The notes: generated by a model from the sequence alone, not told the origin. DNA of 64,000 bases from Piscirickettsiaceae bacterium (GCA_013215825.1 JABSQN010000007.1:26875-90874); one strand, 5' to 3'. Numbered from the stretch's first letter, positions 29,783 to 39,050 are shown. Program-made: numbers and translations.

Positions 29783-30412
29783 TTAGAACAGATCAACACC
29801 ACCTGAATCAGGCCGTATATCCAGCTCGTATTGGTAAGCTTGTTCACGTTGAATCAATGTATCGTTATGGATTGAACGCAGGCGCTTAACAAGCAACCGT
29901 CCTGTTGCGGGATAATACATCACTTTTCGAGGATAAATATTACCTAAATCTTCACTTATCGCTTTAAAACCCTCAGTTTGTAGATATTCTAATGCAAAGG
30001 TAATATTGCGTGCACCAACATCTGACATGTTTTGCATGATTTTACCGCCGCCAGTGAGTTTGATTTCTAAATTCTCCCGGCGACCTCCCGCTTTAAGAAT
30101 ATCATTAATCAAATGTTCCATTGCATAACTACCATAACGCGTAGCTGAATCCAGCCAGCGATCACCGCCATGTTCTGATTGTGCCGGTAGCATAAAATGG
30201 TTCATGCCTCCGATACCAAATACCTTATCTCGAATGCAAGCAGATACACATGAACCCAACGTGGTCGCTACCGCTTCATCTTGGCTCGTTGTCACATAAT
30301 ATTCACCCGGTAATATTTTTGCCACCCAAGTCTCATGTGTACGATCCCAATAGCGATTTACCGATTTAAAATCAGGTAAGCATCTCGGCTGTAATGAACG
30401 AATTTTACTCAC
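29783..30412 (-). CDS. cheD: Chemoreceptor glutamine deamidase CheD
   Basis: CheD deamidates receptor glutamines. The product is 209 aa from a GTG start at 30410-30412, which shares one base with the cheR stop (TAGTG). The catalytic Cys and His are C55 in TLGSCVSACI and H72 in GGMNHFMLP. The C-terminus ends SGGVDLF, shared with the membrane MCP at 27307-28491. Tight coupling to cheR matches the cheR-cheD-cheB order of Che2-type systems. Confidence 0.96.
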   Translation of the reverse strand: MSKIRSLQPRCLPDFKSVNRYWDRTHETWVAKILPGEYYVTTSQDEAVATTLGSCVSACIRDKVFGIGGMNHFMLPAQSEHGGDRWLDSATRYGSYAMEHLINDILKAGGRRENLEIKLTGGGKIMQNMSDVGARNITFALEYLQTEGFKAISEDLGNIYPRKVMYYPATGRLLVKRLRSIHNDTLIQREQAYQYELDIRPDSGGVDLF

Positions 30413-31254
30413 TAACTTATCTTCTTATAAATAGTTTTACCCAGAGACTCAAAGCGGGTTGACACTTTAAACAGCGTTTCAGAATGCCCAATAAATAAAT
30501 GAGCATTGGCTACTAAAATATCAGCATAGCGATCAAATAAAACGCGTTGCGTGTCTTTATCGAAATAAATGACCACATTACGGCAAAACATAAAATCAAA
30601 TGGCCCTTTCATTGGCCATTCATGTAATAAATTTAACCGCTTAAAGGTAATGATTTCTTGAAGTTCTGGAACAACTTGAACCATCTCTTCATTATCACCC
30701 ACGCTTGAGGTAAACCAGCGTTCGATAATCCTATCAGGCAATCCCGTTATTCGTTCTTCACGATAAGTGCCAGCCTTACCATGTGCCACAACATTAGCAT
30801 CCAGGTCTGTTGCGAGGATTTTAATATCCCAACTATCAAAATCAGGTAAATTTTCTTTCAAGGTAATGGCAATACTATAAGGCTCCTCACCCGTTGAGCA
30901 ACCCGCAGACCAAATCCGAAGTCGTTTGCTATGTCTATTCTTTTCAATTAACTCGGGAATAACGACATTGGCCAAATGTTCAAAGTGATGATTTTCACGA
31001 AAGAATGCCGTCAAGTTCGTTGTGATCACATTGATCATAAAGTCTTGCTCTTCTTCATTGCCATTCTCTAGCTCATGAATAAACGCATCGAACGTGCCAA
31101 AACCACCTTTTCGAACGCGTTTAGATAGGCGCCCATACACCATATCCTTTTTCTTTAGGGTTAGAACGATACCTGTATTTTCAGATACGAACTGACGAAT
31201 ACGCTCAAAATTAGCATCCGTAAATTCAAACTCACGGGGTTTACCTTCAGCCAT
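30412..31254 (-). CDS. cheR: Chemotaxis protein methyltransferase CheR
   Basis: CheR methylates receptor glutamates using SAM. The product is 280 aa. It has the N-terminal helical domain (about 1-80), the SAM-binding motif AGCSTGEEPY at 117-126, and the beta-subdomain that binds receptor pentapeptides (about 180-220). The conserved DFMFCRNVVIYFD is near residue 235. The receptor upstream ends in a pentapeptide of the right type (EWDEF), so tethering is likely. Confidence 0.96.
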   Translation of the reverse strand: MAEGKPREFEFTDANFERIRQFVSENTGIVLTLKKKDMVYGRLSKRVRKGGFGTFDAFIHELENGNEEEQDFMINVITTNLTAFFRENHHFEHLANVVIPELIEKNRHSKRLRIWSAGCSTGEEPYSIAITLKENLPDFDSWDIKILATDLDANVVAHGKAGTYREERITGLPDRIIERWFTSSVGDNEEMVQVVPELQEIITFKRLNLLHEWPMKGPFDFMFCRNVVIYFDKDTQRVLFDRYADILVANAHLFIGHSETLFKVSTRFESLGKTIYKKIS

Positions 31255-31402
31255 TAATCATTCCCTTTTATCACAAAAAGCAACCTATGATTTTTACTGT
31301 TTATCATAAGTACCTAAAACTTTGCCCTAACGTTTCAGGGTACAGCTCTTCCAAGAATAAAAGGAGAATATTGCGATCCTCCCCTCATTCAAAAACTATC
31401 CT

Positions 31403-34258
31403 TTAAAACTCATCCCATTCATCATCAGATGCGGGTGCAACCCTTGGCGCAGGTCTGGATGCTACAGGTTTGGATGCTGCAGGTTTCGGCGTTGTTGGTC
31501 TTGCTACTGCCGTTTTTGCTGTTGGTTGAGCGCCATCTTGACCAAGATTAAAGAATGACACCATTTTGCTCAAGCTCTTGCCTTGTTCATCTAAGGCTTC
31601 ACTGGCCGCTGCCGCCTCTTCTACTAATGCTGCATTCTGCTGTGTCATCTCATCCATTTGTGTCACGGCTTTGTTCACTTGCTCAATGCCTTGAGTTTGC
31701 TCGGCACCCGCAGCTGCAATTTCAGAAATAATGTCACCTACCTTCTTAGAACTGGCAACAATTTCTTCTAATGTTCGACCTGATTCATCAACCAGCATTG
31801 AGCCTTCTTTCACTTTCTCGCCACTGTCATTAATTAATTCTTTAATTTCTTTGGCCGCTGAAGCTGAACGCTGTGCTAAGTTACGTACTTCTGATGCCAC
31901 AACCGCAAAACCTCGTCCTTGCTCACCTGCTCGCGCAGCTTCTACGGCAGCATTTAAGGCTAGCAAATTGGTCTGAAAAGCAATCTCATCAATAACACCG
32001 ATGATATCGGTTACTTTTTTACTTGAAGAACTGATCGCTGTCATCGCCTCAATCGCACTCTTAATAACCGAGCCACCTTTCTCAGCTTGTTCACGACTTG
32101 ATGCCGCTAACTGATTCGCTTGACGCGCATTATCAGAGTTTTGACGTACAGTACTGGTTAGCTCTTCCATACTAGATGCAGTTTCTTCTAATGAAGATGC
32201 TTGTTGCTCAGTACGTTGGCTTAAATCAATATTACCTTCAGAAATTTCACCGGCGGCTGAACTAATGCTTTTAGACGCGTCGTCAATATCGACCATTGTT
32301 AATAATAAGCTGGTGATTGTCGCATCCAGTGATTGAGCAAGATCATTCGTCATACCATACCATTCACCTTCAACTTTAATGGTTAAATCACCAGCTTCCA
32401 AACCTTTCGCAACACGCAAGCTTTCATTAATAGCACGTTCAAACTCGCTCATAATGCTATTTACACCGTCGCCGGCCACTTTTAAAAATCCTTTAAGCTC
32501 ATCCGTATCAACACGCTCAGTTAATTCACCACGACCTGCCGCGCTGATAACGTCAGCAATGGCTTGTTCGCTAGTATTTTGTGCTGTTTCACGATTCTTC
32601 TCGTCGGTAATATCTTTCCACTCAACCATATTGCCTGAATAATTGCCTTCCGCATCAAGAATCGCGGTTGCCGTTAAATCAAAATGAATATCTAATAATT
32701 GAATTTGGGTGTTATAAGGTAAGTTTTTCAGATCCGATAAAATGCCTCTTTGTAATGAGGGGTCTTTATGGAAATCATCAATACAGGTACCGATTATTTT
32801 ACTTAAATCTAAACGTGGAAATGCTTTACGTAAATCAGTGAGTCGATTTTCTAATAGCGCCACGACTGCTGGATTTGTATAAGTAATAATTAGATCCTCA
32901 TCACACATCATTAATGCGGTGCTCGAACCTTCTACCGCTGATTGTAATTGAGCAATCTGTTTTTCTTTGGCTCTCATCTCTGTAACATCAGCCCACTCTA
33001 AACCATTACCTATATAGTTGCCTACAGGATCAAAAATTGCAGTGACGTTTAAATTGAACTTTAATGGCCCCACTGTAATATCGGTGCTATAGGGTAGATT
33101 ATTGGGGTCAGCTAATAATTTACGCTGATGTGCAGGCACTTTATGGAAGCCGTCAATATTCGTCCCAACCATATTTGCCAAATCAATATGAGGGAACGCT
33201 TCCTTCAATGTAGCTTCATATGGCGTCAACATTTTGATTGTTGAATCGTTGATATAAGTGATATTAAAATCACGATCAATCATCATGATTGATGTCATTG
33301 CGCCATCGATCGTACCCGATAATCTCGCGACTTCAACTTCTTTTTCTTTTTCTGCGGTAATATCTTTCCACTCAACCATATTACCGGCATAGTTACCATC
33401 AGCATCAAGTAATGCGGTTGCTGTTAATTCAAAATGAATATCTAATAATTGAATTTGAGTGTTATAAGGTAAGTTTTTAAGATCAGATAAAATACCCCGT
33501 TGTAATGACGCATCTTTATGGAAATCATCAATACAGGTACCAATTAGTTGACTTAAATCTAAGCGTGGAAATACTTGACGCAACTCGGTCAATCTATTTT
33601 CTAATAAAGCAATTACCGCCGGATTAGCGTATCTAATGATAAGATCTTTATCACACATCATCAATGCGGTACTTGAACCATCTACTGCTGACCGCATTAA
33701 ATTCAATTTTCTCTCTAATTCTTTATTCGCCATTTCATCTGCCTCCGTCGGCTCATATGCATCTAACATAATCGTTGCTACAGTATTTAAGGTATTGGTC
33801 CATGCTTGCTCAACTTCATCTGTCCAAAGTGTGCCTGCAAACTCGGCCATAACTGCCAGTAAATTTTCCGCTACTATTGGGTAATGTTTGGCAACCACCC
33901 CATAATGCACATGTCTCGCACCTAACGCTGTTAAATAATCTTTCAATACATCTGGGTTACGCAAGTTTTGTACCAACAAGACTAGAGATGCCAGTAACTT
34001 CTTCTCTTGACCTTTAATTGAAATCCCTTCAAACAAAGGCGTTACTTGAGAATACTCTGTAAATAACCGTTCATAAAAACGGGCAGCCAAGGCTTCACCT
34101 TGCGGTGCCAAAGCGGCAAAACTTTCTTCTAACAATTCTGTTTCTGTCTTCATTTTTTCCGCCTTCTTACTTGTAGTAGTAAATGTTTTCCTAGTTCGCT
34201 TCCTAGTTGTTGCTTTAGCCTTTGGCATATCACTTAGGGGCGGTTTATTTTCTGCCAT
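31403..34258 (-). CDS. Aer2-like soluble chemoreceptor: globin, three heme-type PAS, HAMP, MCP
   Basis: A 951 aa receptor with no membrane segment, so cytoplasmic. Order: Lys/Arg-rich tail (1-37); globin domain (about 41-168) with H116 in the place of the proximal His; PAS1 (188-302), PAS2 (312-426), PAS3 (438-552); HAMP-type region (about 560-660); MCP domain with tip [18 protein letters not shown]; Ala/Pro-rich linker; C-terminal EWDEF. Each PAS keeps a His in an FHK motif (H247, H372, H497) and a Trp in EW (W297, W422, W547), exactly 50 residues apart, like the heme His and distal Trp of Pseudomonas Aer2 PAS. Operon order and pentapeptide also match Aer2. Start ATG overlaps the parA stop (TAATG). 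Ligand (oxygen or another gas) is inferred. Confidence 0.9.
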   Translation of the reverse strand: MAENKPPLSDMPKAKATTRKRTRKTFTTTSKKAEKMKTETELLEESFAALAPQGEALAARFYERLFTEYSQVTPLFEGISIKGQEKKLLASLVLLVQNLRNPDVLKDYLTALGARHVHYGVVAKHYPIVAENLLAVMAEFAGTLWTDEVEQAWTNTLNTVATIMLDAYEPTEADEMANKELERKLNLMRSAVDGSSTALMMCDKDLIIRYANPAVIALLENRLTELRQVFPRLDLSQLIGTCIDDFHKDASLQRGILSDLKNLPYNTQIQLLDIHFELTATALLDADGNYAGNMVEWKDITAEKEKEVEVARLSGTIDGAMTSIMMIDRDFNITYINDSTIKMLTPYEATLKEAFPHIDLANMVGTNIDGFHKVPAHQRKLLADPNNLPYSTDITVGPLKFNLNVTAIFDPVGNYIGNGLEWADVTEMRAKEKQIAQLQSAVEGSSTALMMCDEDLIITYTNPAVVALLENRLTDLRKAFPRLDLSKIIGTCIDDFHKDPSLQRGILSDLKNLPYNTQIQLLDIHFDLTATAILDAEGNYSGNMVEWKDITDEKNRETAQNTSEQAIADVISAAGRGELTERVDTDELKGFLKVAGDGVNSIMSEFERAINESLRVAKGLEAGDLTIKVEGEWYGMTNDLAQSLDATITSLLLTMVDIDDASKSISSAAGEISEGNIDLSQRTEQQASSLEETASSMEELTSTVRQNSDNARQANQLAASSREQAEKGGSVIKSAIEAMTAISSSSKKVTDIIGVIDEIAFQTNLLALNAAVEAARAGEQGRGFAVVASEVRNLAQRSASAAKEIKELINDSGEKVKEGSMLVDESGRTLEEIVASSKKVGDIISEIAAAGAEQTQGIEQVNKAVTQMDEMTQQNAALVEEAAAASEALDEQGKSLSKMVSFFNLGQDGAQPTAKTAVARPTTPKPAASKPVASRPAPRVAPASDDEWDEF
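32603..33697 (-). repeat. Internal triplicated PAS coding repeat (375 bp period)
   Basis: Three PAS-coding units lie in register with a 125-codon period (33353-33697, 32981-33325, 32603-32947). The first and third are close to identical: the stretch [20 protein letters not shown] is the same in both, and so are most flanking residues; their DNA is also alike. The middle unit has diverged (for example [20 protein letters not shown]). This suggests an older duplication followed by copying or conversion between units 1 and 3. Confidence 0.85.
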
Positions 34259-35016
34259 TACGCGATCCTCCCTAGTAATAAATCTTGGGCTAAAGCCTGA
34301 TAATCTTCAGCACCAGTACTCGCTTGTTTATAGTCAAATATTGTTTTGCCAAAACCAAGAGCTTCTGCCAATGCATAATTTTCACGAATAACTGTTTTCA
34401 GTACTCTGCCGGGAAAACACGTTAATACCCGACGTCTTACTTCATGTGCTAATCGCCGATGTAAATTCATTCGTGTCGACACCAGCCATAATTTAATACT
34501 GCGTCCCGATAAGGCTTCAGCCCGTTTAAAAATACGCATCATCTTTGACAAACCTTGTAACGAAAGGTAATTACTCGATATTGGCATCATTACTTCATCA
34601 GCAGCAAACAAGGCATTAATCCCCAATAGTCCACTTGCTGAAGAACAATCAATCAATACAAAATCTCTTTCTTTTAATGCTGAGTTCTCAATGGCTAGCC
34701 GCAATTTATAACCTCGACTAGCACCACCTTCCAAGACATTTTCATAATCCGCCAAATACTCACCCGCCAGCACCACCTCCAAATTTTCCCTTGCCATGAT
34801 AGCGACATCACCAATGGCACGATCGTCTAATAGTACGTGATCTAAACCTGCTTGCTTTTTATCTAAACCATAGGCAATGGCAACGTGACCTTGCGGGTCC
34901 ATATCCAAGACAGTGACTCGCTTACCGGCTAAGGCTAGGGCATGCCCTAGATTAATAGTCGTTGTGGTTTTACCCACGCCTTCATTCTGATTCATAATGG
35001 CTATCACTCGGCTCAC
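34258..35016 (-). CDS. parA: ParA/Soj-family ATPase of the chemosensory cluster, signature lysine missing
   Basis: A 252 aa ParA-type ATPase, likely positioning the cytoplasmic array on the nucleoid, as PpfA does in Rhodobacter. The Walker A loop reads [11 protein letters not shown] at residues 10-20, where the family has KGGVGKT, so the signature Lys is Asn11 and the first Gly is Glu12; the catalytic K16 is kept. Walker A' DMDPQGH and Walker [12 protein letters not shown] follow. GTG start at 35014-35016. It lies between cheW and the receptor, whose ATG overlaps its stop. No parB gene is present. Confidence 0.9.
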   Translation of the reverse strand: MSRVIAIMNQNEGVGKTTTTINLGHALALAGKRVTVLDMDPQGHVAIAYGLDKKQAGLDHVLLDDRAIGDVAIMARENLEVVLAGEYLADYENVLEGGASRGYKLRLAIENSALKERDFVLIDCSSASGLLGINALFAADEVMMPISSNYLSLQGLSKMMRIFKRAEALSGRSIKLWLVSTRMNLHRRLAHEVRRRVLTCFPGRVLKTVIRENYALAEALGFGKTIFDYKQASTGAEDYQALAQDLLLGRIA

Positions 35017-35037
35017 AATAATTAACTTAAGCGCCCC

Positions 35038-35526
35038 CTAACCAAGTGCTTCCACACTTAACAGGCTATCGATATCAAGTATCATCATCATGTCATTACC
35101 AATCGGTACAACTCCCGTAATAAAGCTAGTATCCACTTGAGAACCAAAATCTGGCGTGACTCTAATATCCGATGGCATAATATTGTGTGCATCTGACACA
35201 GCATCAACAACGATACCAACCGTACGCTGGGTAACACCTTCAATTTTAAGTACAATAACTACGGTTGTTGGCGTGAACTTTTTTAATGGCATATCAAATC
35301 GGCAACGTAAATTAACGACTGGAACGATGGAGCCACGCAGATTTAACACGCCACATAAATGGTCAGGTGTATTCGGAATGGGGGTTACATATTCCCAACC
35401 TTTTATTTCTTGAACACGCAAAATCTCAACACCATATTCTTCACCATTTAAAATAAAGCTTAAATATTGTTCAGTTCCCGAATCAATCTCATCCAAAGAC
35501 TCATCCACCTGTTGTAATTCAGTCAT
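35038..35526 (-). CDS. cheW: Chemotaxis coupling protein CheW
   Basis: CheW links receptors to CheA in the array. The product is 162 aa, the usual length, and is a single SH3-like CheW domain: YLSFILNGEEYGVEILRVQEI, then TPIPNTPDHLCGVLNLRGSI and VDAVSDAH. AGGAG lies 8 nt before the ATG. It sits 11 bp after cheA and 21 bp before parA. Confidence 0.96.
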   Translation of the reverse strand: MTELQQVDESLDEIDSGTEQYLSFILNGEEYGVEILRVQEIKGWEYVTPIPNTPDHLCGVLNLRGSIVPVVNLRCRFDMPLKKFTPTTVVIVLKIEGVTQRTVGIVVDAVSDAHNIMPSDIRVTPDFGSQVDTSFITGVVPIGNDMMMILDIDSLLSVEALG

Positions 35527-35537
35527 TTTTTTGCTCC

Positions 35538-37631
35538 TCAGGCTGCATGGTCATCAATTATAATTTTTCTTGCCAACGATGGATCACGATATAACGTCAT
35601 CAAGCCTGGCACATCAAGAATCAATGCAACCGTGCCATCACCTAAAATGGTGGCACCGGATAGACCCAACACTTTTCGATAATTTGTTTCTAAACTTTTT
35701 ATTACAACTTGTTGCTGCCCTAATAAATCATCAACAAATAAACCTACTTTCTGATTGTCGCCTTCAACAACAACTAACAAGCCTTCTTCAAGATCGGTTG
35801 ATGTCGGTTTCAATCCGAATAATTCATAAAGCCGGATAACCGGTACATATTCATCACGTAAGGGATAAAGCTCACCTTTACCTGATACACGTTTAATATC
35901 GTCTGTTTTTATTTCAATTGATTCGATAATGGAGACTAACGGCACAATGTAATTTTCAGTTGCAACCCGAATGGTTTGACCATCCATAATGGCCAAAGTC
36001 AAAGGCAGTCGAATAGTAAATGTTGAGCCAACCCCTTTTTCAGATTTCACTTCAACCGTGCCGCCTAGACTGCTGATGTTTTTACGCACCACATCCATGC
36101 CAACACCACGACCTGATACGTCAGTCACCACATCGGCTGTTGAAAAACCTGGCAGGAATATAAGCTCATGAATTTTATCTGGGCTTAAGGTGTCACCGGC
36201 ATTAACAAGCCCTTTTTCTATCGCTTTAGAAAGAATTTTGTCTTCATTTAAGCCCGCACCATCATCTTTAATCTCGATAACGATCTTGCCGCCTTGATGA
36301 TACGCATTTAGATTTAATGTACCCGTTTCATCTTTACCCGCTGCAAGTCGTACTTCTGGCGTTTCCAAACCATGATCAAGCGAGTTTCTTACCAAATGCA
36401 CTAATGGATCACCAATTTTCTCCATTACCGTTTTATCAAGTTCGGTTTGTTCACCTGTTAATTTTAGTTCAACCTTTTTACCCATTTTTCCTGTCATATC
36501 ATGAACTAGACGAGGGAATCGATTAAAGGCAAAGCTAATTGGTAACATTCGGATCCGCATAATCGCTTCTTGCATTTCACGACTATTACGTTCTAACTGA
36601 GCCAAACCATCAATCAATTGGGGTAACATCTCTTGCGTGAAATTATCACCAATCTGACTTAACATCGATTGGGTAATCACTAACTCACCCACTAAATTGA
36701 TTAGCGAATCAATTTTATCCGTTCCAACACGAATTGATGCTACAGCGGCTGGTGTAGCAGATTTTGTAGCCGCCACTTTGGGTGCGGGCGTTTTTATAGA
36801 TGCAATTTCTACTACCGGTGCTACTGTAGGATCTTCAACCTTATTTTCAACAACGACGTCAACCTTCTCCGCCTCTACCACTTTAGATATTGTAGAACCT
36901 TTTTCATCAAATAATGGCTCAATCGTTAAGTCACAATCATCATCAACCCATTCAAAAATCTCAACAACATCCTCTTTTGGAACCTCTCCTTTCAATGTTA
37001 TATGAAATGACATATAACTATCTTCTGGTTCTAAATCTGAAAATGAAGGCAATTTTTCATCATTAACAATAACCGTTAAATCACCCAAGGATTCCATTTC
37101 ACGAAACATTCGAACAGGATCGTTACCTGTTTGTAGTAAGTGCCGATGAGGTCGGAAATCAATCGTCCAACCCTGAGGCTTAGCGTTTTCTGCGTCAGAC
37201 TGCTCACTTGATGCGATATCACTAGCCGGGGTACTATCGCCACCATCATTCATCATCGCTTCTAATTTTGCGCTGACCTCAGCAATTCGTGCATCATCCG
37301 TTTCAGTCTTATCTTTAACCGCTGTTAACATCTCACGCAACACATCAACTGCCTCCAAAAACAGGTTGGTTGACTCAGCAGTGACATCACGCTCGCCGTT
37401 ACGCACTTCATCCAGCAATGTTTCCATCACATGAGTGAACTCAGAAACGGCCATAAAACCAAAGGTTCCAGCACCACCTTTTATTGAGTGTGCAGCTCTA
37501 AAGATAGTGTTGATGGCCTCAATGTCCGCGGCACCTACATCAAGATTGAGCAGACCGCTTTCCATCGCGTCTAAGCCTTCAAAACTCTCTTCAAAAAACA
37601 CATCATGAAATTGTGAAATATCAATACTCAT
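35538..37631 (-). CDS. cheA: Chemotaxis histidine kinase CheA
   Basis: CheA autophosphorylates on its HPt domain and passes the phosphate to CheY and CheB. At 697 aa all five domains are present: P1 HPt with H48 in FRAAHSIKGGAGTFGF, a P2-like domain (about 150-240), a linker rich in Val/Glu/Ala, P3 dimerisation (about 298-365), the P4 kinase with HLVRNSLDHGLE and GVGMDVV motifs, and the P5 CheW-like domain (about 560-690). It is in the middle of the operon between cheY and cheW. Confidence 0.97.
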   Translation of the reverse strand: MSIDISQFHDVFFEESFEGLDAMESGLLNLDVGAADIEAINTIFRAAHSIKGGAGTFGFMAVSEFTHVMETLLDEVRNGERDVTAESTNLFLEAVDVLREMLTAVKDKTETDDARIAEVSAKLEAMMNDGGDSTPASDIASSEQSDAENAKPQGWTIDFRPHRHLLQTGNDPVRMFREMESLGDLTVIVNDEKLPSFSDLEPEDSYMSFHITLKGEVPKEDVVEIFEWVDDDCDLTIEPLFDEKGSTISKVVEAEKVDVVVENKVEDPTVAPVVEIASIKTPAPKVAATKSATPAAVASIRVGTDKIDSLINLVGELVITQSMLSQIGDNFTQEMLPQLIDGLAQLERNSREMQEAIMRIRMLPISFAFNRFPRLVHDMTGKMGKKVELKLTGEQTELDKTVMEKIGDPLVHLVRNSLDHGLETPEVRLAAGKDETGTLNLNAYHQGGKIVIEIKDDGAGLNEDKILSKAIEKGLVNAGDTLSPDKIHELIFLPGFSTADVVTDVSGRGVGMDVVRKNISSLGGTVEVKSEKGVGSTFTIRLPLTLAIMDGQTIRVATENYIVPLVSIIESIEIKTDDIKRVSGKGELYPLRDEYVPVIRLYELFGLKPTSTDLEEGLLVVVEGDNQKVGLFVDDLLGQQQVVIKSLETNYRKVLGLSGATILGDGTVALILDVPGLMTLYRDPSLARKIIIDDHAA

Positions 37632-37708
37632 AGGTTCTTCCCACTAAATTTAGAATGCATCTTCCCTGTAAACGCCATGTAAGTCGCTGTTTATAAAGGG
37701 AAGTGGTG

Positions 37709-38071
37709 TTAACCTAGCACTTTCTTAACTGTTGCTAATAATTGATCAGGATTAAAGGGTTTAACTAACCAACCCGTTGCACCAGCCGCTCGACCTTCTT
37801 GTTTCTTATCACCACCCGCTTCGGTTGTTAAAACCAAAATAGGTGTAAATCGATAAGCAGGCAATGCCCGTAATTCTCGTGTTAATGCAATACCATCCAT
37901 TATTGGCATATTTACATCCGTCAATACCACATCAAATGTCTGTGTTTTGGCGATATTCAATGCTTGTTGACCATCAACTGCATCCGTGACATCGTGACCT
38001 GCACTTTTTAATGTAAATGAAACCATTTGTCTCATGGATGCTGAATCATCAACTACTAAAATCTTTGCCAT
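37709..38071 (-). CDS. cheY: Chemotaxis response regulator CheY
   Basis: A single receiver domain, 120 aa from the ATG at 38069-38071. The acid pocket is VVDDS (D8, D9), the acceptor is D52 in LTDVNMP, and the conserved Thr and Lys are in LTTEA and LVKPFNP. AGGAG lies 11 nt upstream, slightly far. No cheZ is in the window, so dephosphorylation must rely on CheD/CheX-type activity elsewhere, CheZ elsewhere, or self-hydrolysis. Confidence 0.95.
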   Translation of the reverse strand: MAKILVVDDSASMRQMVSFTLKSAGHDVTDAVDGQQALNIAKTQTFDVVLTDVNMPIMDGIALTRELRALPAYRFTPILVLTTEAGGDKKQEGRAAGATGWLVKPFNPDQLLATVKKVLG

Positions 38072-38160
38072 GACCGATTTTTCTCCTATCTTTAACATCT
38101 GTACGCAATGCTATTTCAAAATTATTAATTATAAGTTTAAAGCTAACCTACACAGGTTAC

Positions 38161-38457
38161 TTATGCCTTATTGTCTTCTATATTCATCTTTGGTGCTAGA
38201 CCTAATAACTGTGCACCTCGACAAAAAGCATCACTCGCATCACTCCAATCGATAGGATTGCCATGCTCTGCCGCCTCTTTAGAAAAGGCATAAAGCATTT
38301 GTAATGCTGCCGCATCAATACGCTCGATCTTGCTAACATTTAGTGTTATCACCAGCCCCTCAGCCAGTGCTGTTAATAATTTTGCATACAAATCACCCAC
38401 GCCCGAAATATTAAGCGAATCACCACAATCTATTACTACTGTTTTTTCTTCCGACAT
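38161..38457 (-). CDS. STAS domain protein with Ala at the phosphoserine site
   Basis: A 98 aa STAS domain, first gene of the chemosensory operon. The segment that holds the phospho-serine in SpoIIAA reads RIDAAALQML, so the Ser is replaced by Ala. The fold is otherwise intact (VVIDCGDSLNISGVGDLYAKLL, LNVSKIERIDAAALQ). A relative at the far end of the cluster keeps the Ser. CheY follows after 89 bp. It may be a non-switchable partner protein; the target is unknown. Confidence 0.82.
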   Translation of the reverse strand: MSEEKTVVIDCGDSLNISGVGDLYAKLLTALAEGLVITLNVSKIERIDAAALQMLYAFSKEAAEHGNPIDWSDASDAFCRGAQLLGLAPKMNIEDNKA

Positions 38458-38948
38458 GATTTACAGCATCCTCTTATTCAGTGTCAGTACTAATAGCGAA
38501 TTAAATAGTCGCTATATAATTGTAAGGTTCTTGCCCAATTCTCATTATTAACTCCCCACTTACTAATAGCAACTGGGATGGTCATTTTTGCCGCTTTCAA
38601 TCTGCCACTTTTTGCACTTATGGGTGCTTGTTGCTGTCGATCTTGCTTTATCATGACTACGCCCTCCCTTGGTACATCTTGTTTTGTTGGTTATTTCAAT
38701 CTTTACTAAACAAGCTGTCTTACCTTCGTTTGATATCAATAATGCAGAGACCATGCCAGAAAGTTTCTGGCCCAAACTACTTGCAAGAAAAGTTTAATAA
38801 AAAAACTGTAATCTACATATTAAAGTGGCTTGATTACTTATAAATATAATCACAGCCCTTGGCTTATCTAACTGTATACAAACAAAGTACACTACCTCTA
38901 CGCTCGTCTAGATATGGCCCTGCCCTGCTTTGTGAAAATAACCGCTCT
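38458..38948. other. Gene-free region between the che operon and metK
   Basis: No convincing gene in about 490 bp. On the minus strand TTGGGC with a 16 bp spacer and TATAGC (around 38510-38540) could be the che operon promoter, and an AGCGA/TCGCT inverted repeat lies beside it. The short frame at 38563-38775 has no start signal or recognisable product. A stretch CCCAAACTACTTG near 38771 also occurs beside the repeat at 13791, which may reflect a shared dispersed tail. Confidence 0.4.
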
Positions 38949-38977
38949 TTGTCTTTTTGATAAGAGTAAGCTAAAAT
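38949..38977 (+). promoter_or_regulatory. Sigma-70 promoter of the metK operon
   Basis: TTGTCT (38949-38954), a 17 bp spacer, and TAAAAT (38972-38977). Transcription would start near 38984, immediately before the first base pair of the SAH riboswitch at 38986. The match between promoter and aptamer position supports both calls. Confidence 0.65.
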
Positions 38978-38985
38978 ACACCGTT

Positions 38986-39050
38986 GAATAAGGAACGCTG
39001 CGACAGGAATCCCCTGCTAGGCTTATTCAAATTCACTATTAACGGCGTTC
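38986..39050 (+). promoter_or_regulatory. S-adenosylhomocysteine (SAH) riboswitch
   Basis: The aptamer contains the conserved segments ACGCTGCGAC, TAGGCTTATTC and AACGGCGTTC. P1 is perfect: GAATAAG (38986-38992) with CTTATTC (39022-39028). The pseudoknot is GAACGC (38993-38998) with GCGTTC (39045-39050), and CAGG/CCTG forms the inner hairpin. These are the consensus features of the ahcY-motif riboswitch, which turns genes on when SAH accumulates. Here the first controlled gene is metK, followed by ahcY and metF. An effect on SAM synthase is an interesting choice. Confidence 0.92.

Noticed and set aside
38563..38775. 70-codon minus-strand frame between the che operon and metK
   Set aside because: No Shine-Dalgarno, no recognisable domain and a composition unlike real genes here. 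Treated as non-coding.
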